64,000 nt of DNA from Streptomyces justiciae (GTDB taxonomy: Bacteria; Actinomycetota; Actinomycetes; Streptomycetales; Streptomycetaceae), in assembly GCF_015163075.1 (NCBI RefSeq), contig NZ_JADDXU010000003.1, positions 806,001 to 870,000 on the forward strand. The letters are read 5' to 3'. The notes under the pieces are model-generated. The model worked only from the letters and a program-made list of their open reading frames with translations, had not been told where the DNA came from and made no database searches. Shown piece after piece: positions 53,648 through 62,296 of the stretch. Both the position numbers and the translations under genes were made by a program. The stretch's first letter is position 1. Each line of letters opens with the position of its first letter.

Positions 53648-54982
53648 TCAGGACTGGTAGGGGTTGTACGCGGGGTACGCCGTCTGGGGGTACGGGGCCG
53701 TCTGCTGCCCGTACCCGTACACCCCGTACATCGGCCACGGCGCCGCCACCACCGGGACCGGCGGTGCTGTCGCCCGGGCCGCGTGGTCCAGGGCGGGACG
53801 GGCGACGTCCCGCCGGGCCCACAGCTCGTGCAGCAGCTCCCTCTCCCGTACGACGAAGTCGGCGCCGGCGCGGCCACGGCGCCCCCGGTGCCGCAGGAAC
53901 GCCAGCGACGTCGCGTACGCCTCGTACTGCGCCACCGCCCGCGCGGCGGGCCTGCCGGCGTGATGGCGGGCGTACTGGCGGGCGATGCGCCGGGCCCGCA
54001 TCGAGCCGAGTGCGAAGGGTTCGGCGGGGGTGAGCCAGCCGGCGACGGCGTAGGCGGGCAGTTCCTCGCGGACGGTCTTCAGCTCGCGCTGCCGGGTCCA
54101 GATGACGAGCCAGGTCAGCAGCCCGAACGCGGGGACCATGAAGGCCGCGTACACGGCGAAGAAGCCGTACTCCCCGAAGGTGGACGAGCCGTTCCAGACG
54201 GCGTGCATGCCCATCGCGAGCAGCAGGCCGGAGAGGGGGAGGAGGACGCGGCGAAGGTGGTGGCGGTCGGCGGAGAGGGCGGCGATGCCGAAGCCGATGC
54301 CGGTGAGGACCGTGAACAGGGGGTGCGCGAACGGGGACATGATGACGCGCACGAAGAACGTCGCCGCGGTCACGGACGCGATGCCGCGGTCGCCGGTGAG
54401 CTGGTCGGTGCCGAAGGCGGTGCCCAGGTAGAGGATGTTCTCGGTGAACGCGAAGCCGGTGGCGGTGACCCCGGCTATCACCACGCCGTCGACGATCCCG
54501 GTGAAGTCCCGTCTGCGGAACAGGAAGACCAGGAGTACGGCGGCGGCCTTGGCGGACTCCTCCACGACCGGCGCTATGACCGTCGCGCCGAGGGTGTCCG
54601 CGCTGGACGGGTCGGCGGTCGCGGTCGCTATCCATCTCGTCGCGAAGCTGTTGGCGACGATCGCTATCAGCGCCGCCGCGCAGGCGCCCCAGGCGAAGCA
54701 GAACAGCAGATTGCGCCAGGGGCCCGGCTCGACGCGGTCCAGCCAGCGGAACGCGGCTATGAGCAGCGGCACGGGGAGGATCGCGAGGCCGAGGCCGACC
54801 AGGAACCCCTCGGTGCCGGTCTGCTCGCGCACCAGGGCGAGGATGACGAGCCCGGACAGGGCCAGCAGGGTGGTCAGCGCGCCGTAGCGCACCCACTTCT
54901 TCTGCCACCAGTGCGCGTGCCGCAGCGCACCGCCGGCGGGGCCGGTGGGAGGGTGCGTGGGGTACGGGGGAAAGGTGGCCAC
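53648..54982 (-). CDS. PrsW-family intramembrane metalloprotease
   Basis: 444 residues with about nine membrane segments. The glutamate pair in APVVEESAKAAAVLL, TGFAFTENILYLG, and histidines in SPFAHPLFT and AMGMHAVWNGS are the family's metal-binding motifs. PrsW in Bacillus cleaves an anti-sigma factor; a role in envelope stress signalling is possible here, but no anti-sigma gene is adjacent. The 120-residue C-terminal tail is cytoplasmic and ends in a Pro/Tyr-rich stretch. Convergent with the aldo/keto reductase, six bases apart. Confidence 0.92.
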   Translation of the reverse strand: MATFPPYPTHPPTGPAGGALRHAHWWQKKWVRYGALTTLLALSGLVILALVREQTGTEGFLVGLGLAILPVPLLIAAFRWLDRVEPGPWRNLLFCFAWGACAAALIAIVANSFATRWIATATADPSSADTLGATVIAPVVEESAKAAAVLLVFLFRRRDFTGIVDGVVIAGVTATGFAFTENILYLGTAFGTDQLTGDRGIASVTAATFFVRVIMSPFAHPLFTVLTGIGFGIAALSADRHHLRRVLLPLSGLLLAMGMHAVWNGSSTFGEYGFFAVYAAFMVPAFGLLTWLVIWTRQRELKTVREELPAYAVAGWLTPAEPFALGSMRARRIARQYARHHAGRPAARAVAQYEAYATSLAFLRHRGRRGRAGADFVVRERELLHELWARRDVARPALDHAARATAPPVPVVAAPWPMYGVYGYGQQTAPYPQTAYPAYNPYQS

Positions 54983-55066
54983 GGCATTGACCTTAACGAG
55001 GGGGGTGGCTGCGGTGCGTGTCTCTCTCGGTTCTCTCTTGCCTTGTCTAATGCTGCCTATCGCTGC

Positions 55067-55927
55067 CTATCGCTGTACGCGACGGAACAACAGGTCGTTC
55101 ACGACATGTCCCTTGTCCAGTCCCTGGCCCTCGAAACGGGTCAGCGGCCGGTAGTCGGGACGCGGCGCAAAACCGCCGTCGGCCTGGGTGTTCTCGAAGT
55201 CCGGGTGCGCCGTGAGCACCTCGAGCATCTGTTCGGCGTACGGCTCCCAGTCGGTCGCGCAGTGCACGATCGCGCCCGGCTTGAGGCGGGTCGCGGCGAG
55301 ACTGAGGAACTCCGGCTGGATCAGCCGCCGCTTGTGGTGCCGCTTCTTCGGCCAGGGGTCGGGGAAGTAGACGCGCAGCCCGTCGAGGGAGTCGGGGGCG
55401 AGCATCTCGCGCAGCAGGATGATGGCGTCGCCGTTGCCGACCCGGACGTTGGGCAGGCCGTTCTGGTCGGCGAGGTTGAGCAGGTTGCCCTGGCCGGGGG
55501 TGTGCACGTCGACGGCGAGGATGTTGGTGCCGAGGTCGGCGGCGGCCATCTGCGCGGTGGCCTCACCCATGCCGAACCCGATCTCCAGGACGACGGGATG
55601 GTCGTTGCCGAACAGCTCACCCAGGTCGATGACCCCCCGCCCGTCGATGTCCAGCCCCCACTTGGGCCACAGCCGCTGCAAGGCGTCGGCCTGCCCGGCG
55701 GTCACCCGACTCCGCCGCGGCTGAAAACTCCGAATCCGCCGCTCGAAGTGAGACCCGGCGGGATCAGGCTTGGGCCCATCGGGAAACCGCGGCTCCCCTT
55801 TGGACCGGGTGTGCCGGACGGAGACACCGGGGGTGTGCTCGGACGCTTCGCCGGGGGCGTGCGGGGTCGGCTCGCCGGGGGTGGCGGCGGGCTGGGGGGC
55901 GTCGGGGGTGTTGAGGGAGTCAGACAC
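55067..55927 (-). CDS. trmB: tRNA (guanine-N7-)-methyltransferase
   Basis: Makes m7G46 in the variable loop of tRNAs using S-adenosylmethionine. 286 residues from the GTG at 55927. SAM loop PVVLEIGFGMGEATAQMA and the catalytic/tRNA-binding YFPDPWPKKRHHKRR are present. An N-terminal extension of about 65 residues rich in Pro/Thr/Glu is absent from E. coli TrmB but typical of Streptomyces. Upstream lies a repeat element rather than another gene. Confidence 0.95.
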   Translation of the reverse strand: MSDSLNTPDAPQPAATPGEPTPHAPGEASEHTPGVSVRHTRSKGEPRFPDGPKPDPAGSHFERRIRSFQPRRSRVTAGQADALQRLWPKWGLDIDGRGVIDLGELFGNDHPVVLEIGFGMGEATAQMAAADLGTNILAVDVHTPGQGNLLNLADQNGLPNVRVGNGDAIILLREMLAPDSLDGLRVYFPDPWPKKRHHKRRLIQPEFLSLAATRLKPGAIVHCATDWEPYAEQMLEVLTAHPDFENTQADGGFAPRPDYRPLTRFEGQGLDKGHVVNDLLFRRVQR

Positions 55928-55960
55928 AGTGGGGTCGATTTTACGTGTGCGGCCGCCCCT

Positions 55961-56090
55961 TAGCTGCGGGCAGTCGTGCCGCGGAGGCTGCACCCACCCC
56001 AGCAGCGGCAGCCGTCCATTCACCGTAGCTGCGGGCAGTCGTGCCGCTGGGGCGGCACGGGTGGGCGCAGCGGCACCCCGCTAGCGCGGG
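55961..56090. repeat. Intergenic repeat element, two copies of a TAGCTGCGGGCAGTCGTGCC core
   Basis: The 20-base core occurs at 55961 and 56025, each followed by a GC-rich arm that can fold (for example GTGCCGCTGGGGCGGCAC and CCCGCTAGCGCGGG). I recall this as a frequent intergenic element of Streptomyces chromosomes. It lies between trmB and the next gene's end. Confidence 0.75.
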
Positions 56091-56134
56091 CAAGCGAAAA
56101 CGTCCCTACGGCGACCCCCACCCCGGGCACCCGC

Positions 56135-57346
56135 TCAGTCCCCGCCCAGCACCGCCAACGCCCGCCGCGCCACCTCCCGCCCGATCGGCAGCGAAGCCGT
56201 CGCCGCCGGAGACGGCGCGTTCAGCACATGCACCGTCCGCGCCCCCTCCTTGATCAAGAAGTCGTCCACCAGCGTCCCGTCCCGCAACACGGCCTGCGCC
56301 CGCACCCCCGCCGCCGCAGGCACAAGATCGTCCTCCCGCACCGCAGGCAACAGCCGCCGCACCGCCCGCGTGAACGCCGCCTTGGACACCGACCGCCGCA
56401 GCTCCCCGGCCCCGTACCGCCAGTGCTGCCGCGCGATGTGCCACGACCCCGGCCACGCGAGCGTCGCACCCAGCTCCCGAGGCCGTACGACACCCCACCC
56501 GTACCCCTCCCGGGCGAGCGCCGGCACCGCGTTCGGCCCGATGTGCACGCCCCCGTCGATCCCGCGCGTGAGATGCACCCCGAGGAACGGGAACGCCGGG
56601 TCCGGCACCGGATACACCAGCCCCCGCACCAGCTCGGGCTGCGCCAGCTCGTAGTACTCGCCCCGGAACGGCACGATCCGCATCTCCGGGTCGTCCCCGG
56701 CCAGCCGCGCCACCTCGTCGCAGTGCAGCCCGGCGCAGTTCACCAGCACGCGCGCGCGGATCACGTCACCGGCGGTGGTGCGCACGGCGACGCCGAGCTC
56801 CGGGCGCCGGTCGATCCGCTCGACCCGCGCCCCGTACCGGATCTCCGCCCCGGACGCCGCCGCGAGCTGCCGGGCGACCCCGACGAAGTCGCACACGCCG
56901 GTCGTGCCGACGTGTATGGCGGCGAGTCCCTCCACCTCCGGCTCGTACTCGGAGATCTGCGCGGGCCCCAGCTCGCGCACCGGAATGCCGTTCTCCCGGC
57001 CACGCTGCACCAGGCCGTGCAGCCGCGGCAGCTCGTCCCGCTCGGTCGCGACGATCAGCTTGCCGGTGACGGCGTGGGCGATGCCGTACTCCGCGCAGAA
57101 CTTCACCATCTCCGTGGCGCCCTTGACGGCGTACCGCGCCTTGAGCGACCCCGGACGGTAGTAGATCCCGCTGTGGATGACCCCGCTGTTCCGCCCCGTC
57201 TGATGCCGGGCCGGCCCCGCCTCCTTCTCCAGCACGGTCACCCGCGTACCGGGCGCGGCACGCGTGATCGCGTACGCCGTGGACAGCCCGACGATGCCCC
57301 CACCGACCACGAGCACGTCACAGTCGTAAGCGACGGCCGAACGCAC
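56135..57346 (-). CDS. lhgO: L-2-hydroxyglutarate oxidase
   Basis: 403 residues from GTG 57346, with GGGAGG 8 bases upstream. FAD-dependent DAO-family oxidoreductase: dinucleotide fold CDVLVVGGGIVGLSTAYAI, family motif HQTGRNSGVIHSGIYYRPGS, and C-terminal FAD-contact region LIKEGARTVHVLNAPSPAATASLPIG. Oxidises L-2-hydroxyglutarate to 2-oxoglutarate, passing electrons to the quinone pool, so it likely works at the membrane face. Identity by the LhgO-specific HQT/SGVIHSG motif. Confidence 0.93.
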   Translation of the reverse strand: MRSAVAYDCDVLVVGGGIVGLSTAYAITRAAPGTRVTVLEKEAGPARHQTGRNSGVIHSGIYYRPGSLKARYAVKGATEMVKFCAEYGIAHAVTGKLIVATERDELPRLHGLVQRGRENGIPVRELGPAQISEYEPEVEGLAAIHVGTTGVCDFVGVARQLAAASGAEIRYGARVERIDRRPELGVAVRTTAGDVIRARVLVNCAGLHCDEVARLAGDDPEMRIVPFRGEYYELAQPELVRGLVYPVPDPAFPFLGVHLTRGIDGGVHIGPNAVPALAREGYGWGVVRPRELGATLAWPGSWHIARQHWRYGAGELRRSVSKAAFTRAVRRLLPAVREDDLVPAAAGVRAQAVLRDGTLVDDFLIKEGARTVHVLNAPSPAATASLPIGREVARRALAVLGGD

Positions 57347-57417
57347 GTGCACCACCTCCCACCTCGATAGTGCACTGCGCCACTGACAGTCCCTTCAAAC
57401 GCGGGACACGACCGGGC

Positions 57418-58842
57418 TTAGGCGGGAGCCATCAGCAGCGGCCTCGCCCGCTCCCGCAGCTCCACCACCCGCGGCTCGTCGCCGTACGGCTCCAGGCGGT
57501 GCAGCAGGTCCTTCACGTACTCGGTGGTGCGGGCCGACGAGATGCGCCCCGCGACCTCCACCGCCCGCACGCCCTGCTCGCATGCCGCATCGAGATTGCC
57601 CGACTCGAGCTCGGCGACCGCGGAGACGACGAGCCGCAGTCCGTGCGAGCGCACGAACTCCTCCGTCGGCTTCGACAGCGCCTGCTCCGTGAAGCGCCGC
57701 ACCTGGCGCGGCGCCTTGAGGTCGCGGTAGCACTCGGCCGCGTCGGCGGCGAACCGGTCGTAGGAGTAGAAGCCGAGCCAGGACGGGTCCTGGTCGCCGT
57801 CCCGCGCCCGCTCCAGCCAGCCCTCGGCGGCCCGCAGCGCCGCGCCCGCGGCATGCGCGTCACCCGCGCGTGCGTGCGCGCGTGCCTCGACGAGGCGGAA
57901 GAAGCTCATGGTCCGGGCGGTCGCCAGGCCCCGGTTGCGTTCCAGGGCGGCCTGGGCGAGGTCGACGCCCTCGTCGCCGAAGCCCCGGTAGGTCGCCTGG
58001 AGGGACATGGAGGCCAGGACGTAGCCCCCGAGGGGCACGTCGGCCGCCGCGCGGGCCAGGCGCAGGGCCTGGATGTAGTAGCGCTGCGCCGCCTCCTGCT
58101 GGCCGGTGTCGAAGGCCATCCACCCGGCGAGCCGGGTGAGTTCGGCGCTGGCACCGAAGAGTGCCCGGCCCACCTCGTCGGAGTAGGAGCCGAGCAGCAG
58201 CGGTGCCGCCTCCACCCGTAAACACTCCGGCACCATGGACGAACGCCAGTCGCCGCCTCCGTACTTGGAGTCCCAGCGCCTGGCGTCCTCGGCGGCCTCC
58301 CGCAGTTTCTGCACGTCGCTGTGGCCGACTTTGAGCGGTGCGCCGGAGTCCTCGGAGGTGTTCACCTCGCGCGCGACCGAGCTGTCGGCCGGGGTTATCA
58401 GCCACCGTGAGGCGGGCGTTGCGTACGCGCTTACTGCGAACGATCCGGCCAGTGACTGCCAGATGCCGCCGGAGCCGGCCCGGCGCCCCGCGAGGTCGAG
58501 CCGGTACAGCTCCGTCGCGCTGCGGACGGCCTGTCCGACGTCCCTGGGGAAGGCGAGGCCCACTTCGGGTGCGGGATCCGCGTCCGCCAGACCGATCTCG
58601 TGGAGCGGCACCGGGCGGCCGAGCTTCTGGCCGATCGCGGCGGCGATGAGGTGCGGCGCAGCGCCTTGCGGCACCATGCCCTTGGACACCCAGCGCGCCA
58701 CCGAGGTCTTGTCGTAGCGAAGAGTCAACCCGCGTTGAGCGCCAAGATCGTTGACGCGACGCGCGAGTCCTGCGTTGCTGATTCCCGCGAGGGCGAGAAC
58801 GGCGCCGAGCTTTTCGTTCGGCCCGCGTTGCTCCCTGGACAT
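57418..58842 (-). CDS. NsdA-like sporulation-associated regulator with TPRs
   Basis: 474 residues from ATG 58842, with GAGGGGTGG upstream. The first 80 residues look like a divergent helix-turn-helix ([50 protein letters not shown]). The rest is helical with tetratricopeptide-type repeats ([32 protein letters not shown]). This is the plan of NsdA, which lowers sporulation and antibiotic output in S. coelicolor; I recall a 'sporulation-associated' homologue at this position there. An ORF continuing upstream beyond 58842 has no support. Confidence 0.85.
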   Translation of the reverse strand: MSREQRGPNEKLGAVLALAGISNAGLARRVNDLGAQRGLTLRYDKTSVARWVSKGMVPQGAAPHLIAAAIGQKLGRPVPLHEIGLADADPAPEVGLAFPRDVGQAVRSATELYRLDLAGRRAGSGGIWQSLAGSFAVSAYATPASRWLITPADSSVAREVNTSEDSGAPLKVGHSDVQKLREAAEDARRWDSKYGGGDWRSSMVPECLRVEAAPLLLGSYSDEVGRALFGASAELTRLAGWMAFDTGQQEAAQRYYIQALRLARAAADVPLGGYVLASMSLQATYRGFGDEGVDLAQAALERNRGLATARTMSFFRLVEARAHARAGDAHAAGAALRAAEGWLERARDGDQDPSWLGFYSYDRFAADAAECYRDLKAPRQVRRFTEQALSKPTEEFVRSHGLRLVVSAVAELESGNLDAACEQGVRAVEVAGRISSARTTEYVKDLLHRLEPYGDEPRVVELRERARPLLMAPA

Positions 58843-59525
58843 GCGCCACCCCTCGACACAGACGGCTGCCGCGCTGGCATAACCACGCGGCATTCGTAAA
58901 CCCAGCGTAGTTCGCCGCATCCCAAGCGTTAAGGGGCATTCTTCCGGATGGCGGGATTGTGGCCCGTACGCGCGTACGGGCCCCACACGCACCGTCGTGG
59001 CGTGCTCCCGCTGTGTGGCCGTGCGCCTGTGCGTGCGCTCTTCTCCGGCCATCGGGGGAGCGGTTCCATGGATCGTGCGTGGGTCGGCCCGCTGTACTGG
59101 ATCCAGTGGGCTGGGGGATTCCGCCGCCTCCATCCCCGCGGGCGGCGGAACGGTCCGGGGGGCGAACTCCGTTCCCCGGACTGCGCGTTGTCGAGGCGGT
59201 GCGCAGAGCCTGTACGGAGCGTGCGCGAGCCTGTCCCCGCTGCGCCAATTTGGCTGAAAACCGACCCCGCATTTCGCAGGCAATTACCGCTCCCACCATG
59301 GAAGTTGGCGGCGCGAAGGGCGTTCTGGGGGAGCGTATCGGGGGCGCATTCAGGTCGCAGACCCCCTCCCCGGTACGGGTGTTCGCTTCTTCACGGGCAC
59401 GCGCGTGGGGGCGCATCCGGCGGAGCTCAAGCGGCTCCGCCGCCCCTCCGGCGCGCGTCCTTCATGGCAGCATGGTGAACCGATTCGTACGGTGCACTGG
59501 TTGTCCACAGCCTGTGGAGGCGTCC
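58843..59525. promoter_or_regulatory. Divergent region between the NsdA-like gene and the cyclase-like gene
   Basis: 683 bases without a convincing gene. A 22-bp perfect palindrome (left half GGCCCGTACGC, 58961-58982) lies 119 bases upstream of the NsdA-like start. A ribosome site TGGAGG at 59514-59519 precedes the cyclase-like ATG. I looked for a short precursor peptide and found none with a suitable ribosome site. Confidence 0.5.
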
Positions 59526-61625
59526 ATGCGGTGGTTGGTGGGGTGGAGCAGCACCGCAGCGGGAGCGGCCGAGATCGGCTCCGCCGGGGCCACCGGCGCG
59601 GACGGCGAGACCGTGCACCCGGTGGGGTCCCAACTCCTGTGGGGAGACCCCGATCCGCTGTGGGCGGTCGGCGACTGGCGCCCCGACGAGGTGCGGGTGG
59701 TGACGGCCGACGCCCAGACCCGCATCGCCGTCCTCGGCACCTGCGGCGCGAGCGACGAGCAGCTGCGGGTCGGCCTGTTCGCCGCGCGCGGAGGGGCACT
59801 TCGCCATCTGACGAACTGGCCCGGCAGCTACACCGCGGTCGTCCAGGTGGGCCGCCGCGTCACGGTGTGCGGCGATCTCGCGGGCGCCCGACCGGTGTTC
59901 TACACGCCCTGGGCCGGCGGTACGGCGTACGCGACGGCCGCCCTCCCGCTCGCCGACCTCATCGAGGCCAACCTCGACTTCGGCCATCTGGCGGCCTTGC
60001 TGGCGGCTCCCGACGTACCGGCTGCCCTGCACGACTCGACGCCCTACGACGGCGTGCGGCGCATTCCGCCGGGGCACGCGCTGATCCTGCGCGCCGGGGC
60101 GCGTGAGATCGCCGGGTACGAGCCGGTCGCCTCCCTCGCGGTGGCGGCGCCCACGGCCGATCCCGACAGCGCGGTGGACGCCGTACGGGACGCGCTGGTG
60201 GAGGCGGTACGCGCGCGCTTGTCGGCTCCTCGGCATGTGCCCGGCGCCGACATCGACCCGGGTCCCGTGCCCGGCATGGGGCCCGCCGAACGCCGTGCCG
60301 CGCGCGGGATGCCGGTACCGGGGATCGGCGCCGACCTCTCCGGCGGCCCTGCGTCCGGCACCCTCGCCCTGCTGGCGGCGGGCCTCCCGGGCATGCCGGG
60401 CACGGTGCTGGGACACGGCACGGGTGCGGGCGAACGCCTCCTGGCGGTCACCTTCAACGACCTGGCCGTGGGCGGCCGTGAGGCCGAGCTCGAACGCGCC
60501 GGGAACCTCGCCGCCAACCCGCGCCTGCACCACGTGGTGGTGGCCGGCGGCGAGGAGACACTGCCGTACGCCGACCTGGACGGCCCGCTGACGGACGAGC
60601 CCGGCGCGAGCCTGGTGACGGCCGCCCGCCATCGCGCCCGCCTGGCCTCCGGCAGCGCCGACCACTTCACGGGCTACGGCGCCCGCCAGGTCCTGGACGC
60701 CCACCCGGCCCGGCTCGCCGACCTCCTGATGGACCGCAAACGCCGCCACCTGGTCCGCCCGGTCGCGGCCCTCGCGAAGGCGGACGGTTCGGTGATGGTC
60801 CCCGCGCGCGTGTACAGCGCGGCGCGCCGCCTGTCCCGTACGCCGTACCGCACCGGCCTGGAGGCACTGGCCGACCGCCTGATGGACCGCCGCTTCGACG
60901 AGCCCGGAGGCGCGGTCGGCGCCTCCCTGGCCGCCCTCACCTGGGCCAGGCCGGGCCCCGCGGCCCGCTGGCTGACCGGCGAGGCCCTTGCTGAAGTATC
61001 GGTTCGCCTCCAGGGTGCGACGAGCCGCTCGGCGGTGGGCCCGGGTCAGCGCCCGGGCGACTACCGCGCGCGTGCGGCACTGGCGAGGCACGCGGCGGAC
61101 CTGAGGGTGCTGGAGCAGGCAGCCGAGATCCGCTTCCAACGCCTGCACGCCCCCTTCCTCGACAACCAGGTCGTCCGCGCCTGCCGAGCCCTCCCCGAGG
61201 CCCTCCGCGTCCAGCCGGGCGCCCGGGCCGCCATCCTGCGCACTGTCCTCCAGGGCGCCGGCGTGGCCGACCTCCCCCCGGGCTGGGGCGCCCCGTCCCA
61301 CGCCTCGGCGGCGGTGGCGGCCCGCACGGGCCTGCGCGTGGCCGCGGACTCCTTGATGTCCCTCTTCGGCACGCCGCTCCTGGCAGAGGCGGGCTTGGTG
61401 GAGGCAAGGGTGGTCCGCAAGGCGTTGCGGTCAGCGGCAGAGGGCGAACCACTCCCCTTGGACGGCCTGGCCGACCTGGTCTCCCTGGAACTCTGGCTAC
61501 GCCGCCTCCTGTCCCGCCGAGGAACCTGCTGGACCGGAACCCCGGCCCGCGCGCGTGCGGTACCGGCGGGGATCACGCCACAGCGGGGGGCGCTGGGGGC
61601 GGGGGCTGCGGCGAGGAGGGGGTAG
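59526..61625 (+). CDS. Asparagine-synthetase/macrolactam-cyclase-like protein with degenerate ATP loop
   Basis: 699 residues from ATG 59526. The N-terminal half resembles the Ntn domain of lasso-peptide-type cyclases (LTNWPGSYTAVVQVGRRVTV; GDLAGARPVFYTP; RRIPPGHALILRAG) but has no N-terminal Cys, so no glutaminase activity. The C-terminal half follows the asparagine-synthetase fold (HFTGYGARQVLD; RLHAPFLDNQVVRACRALPEA). The PP-loop, normally SGGxDS, reads DLSGGPASG, losing the Asp that handles ATP-Mg. No lasso precursor or B-protein gene is adjacent. It is either a repurposed or an inactive family member. Final residues are low complexity. Confidence 0.75.
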   Translation: MRWLVGWSSTAAGAAEIGSAGATGADGETVHPVGSQLLWGDPDPLWAVGDWRPDEVRVVTADAQTRIAVLGTCGASDEQLRVGLFAARGGALRHLTNWPGSYTAVVQVGRRVTVCGDLAGARPVFYTPWAGGTAYATAALPLADLIEANLDFGHLAALLAAPDVPAALHDSTPYDGVRRIPPGHALILRAGAREIAGYEPVASLAVAAPTADPDSAVDAVRDALVEAVRARLSAPRHVPGADIDPGPVPGMGPAERRAARGMPVPGIGADLSGGPASGTLALLAAGLPGMPGTVLGHGTGAGERLLAVTFNDLAVGGREAELERAGNLAANPRLHHVVVAGGEETLPYADLDGPLTDEPGASLVTAARHRARLASGSADHFTGYGARQVLDAHPARLADLLMDRKRRHLVRPVAALAKADGSVMVPARVYSAARRLSRTPYRTGLEALADRLMDRRFDEPGGAVGASLAALTWARPGPAARWLTGEALAEVSVRLQGATSRSAVGPGQRPGDYRARAALARHAADLRVLEQAAEIRFQRLHAPFLDNQVVRACRALPEALRVQPGARAAILRTVLQGAGVADLPPGWGAPSHASAAVAARTGLRVAADSLMSLFGTPLLAEAGLVEARVVRKALRSAAEGEPLPLDGLADLVSLELWLRRLLSRRGTCWTGTPARARAVPAGITPQRGALGAGAAARRG

Positions 61626-61692
61626 GGCCCCTTCCAATACGGGCCGACACCTCAGCCGGCCCGGCACCTCTGAAGCGCCGGCCCGCCTCTTT

Positions 61693-62064
61693 CAGCCCGT
61701 CCGGCGTTCGAGGTCGGGATCCGCCATCCCTGTCCCCCACCCACCCGCGGGGGGCGTGACCCTGTGAGCGCCGGTCCGCATCGCTCAGCTCGTCCGGCGT
61801 TCGAGGTCGGGATCCGCCATCCCTGTCCCCCACCCACCCGCGGGGGGCGTGACCCTGTCAGCGCCGGTCCGCATCGCTCAGCCCGTCCGGCGTTCGAGGT
61901 CGGGATCCGCCATCCCTGTCCCCCACCCACCCGCGGGGGGCGTGACCCTGTCAGCGCCGGTCCGCATCGCTCAGCCCGTCCGGCGTTCGAGGTCGGGATC
62001 CACCATCCCTATCCCCCACCCACCCGCAGGGGGCGTCACCCTCTCAGCGCCGGCCTGCATCTCT
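61693..62064. repeat. 93-bp tandem repeat, four units
   Basis: Exact period of 93 (units start at 61693, 61786, 61879 and 61972; a fifth start at 62065 grades into a dispersed element). Units 1-3 are nearly identical; unit 4 carries several changes. Because 93 is a multiple of three there are no stops in some frames on either strand. No ribosome site or start codon supports translation. Confidence 0.92.
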
Positions 62065-62137
62065 CAGCCCGTCCGGCGTTTGAGGACGAGGCCCTTTAGG
62101 GGCCGAAGCGGGGGTCTGGGGGCGGCAGCCCCCAGGG
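62064..62137. repeat. Dispersed Streptomyces intergenic element, copy 2
   Basis: Runs from CTCAGCCCGTCCGGCGTTTG to GGCGGCAGCCCCCAGG. It is the reverse complement of the element at 25907-25979, about 90% alike. It starts with the same bases as each 93-bp unit, so the tandem array may have grown out of it. Confidence 0.8.
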
Positions 62138-62296
62138 ACGGCGGGGTCGAAGGGGCGGCAGCCCCTGGGGATGGGACGGGTAGGGGCGGCGGGGGCGAGG
62201 AAACAACCCGGCGCGGACCCCCACCCACCCGCCACAAGACACCCCACCGCCCACAAACCCCGTGCCCCCCACAGCCTCCCCGGCGACAATGACCCG
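62138..62296. other. Short gene-free stretch before the BTAD regulator
   Basis: C-rich sequence without a clear promoter or gene. The GTG at 62297 has no strong ribosome site immediately upstream (CGGCGACAATGACCCG). Confidence 0.5.

Noticed and set aside
58959..59525. N-terminal extension of the cyclase-like protein by an in-frame upstream start
   Set aside because: The extra 189 residues are Arg/Pro-rich and unlike the family; TGGAGG directly supports ATG 59526.
58843..61625. Lasso-peptide gene cluster around the cyclase-like gene
   Set aside because: No precursor, B1/B2 peptidase or exporter is adjacent, and the ATP loop is degenerate.
61693..62064. CRISPR array
   Set aside because: The repeat is 93 bp with no unique spacers and no cas genes in the window.
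61652..62292. Repeat-encoded open frames on both strands across the 93-bp array
   Set aside because: The period is a multiple of three, so stop-free frames are automatic; starts and ribosome sites are lacking.
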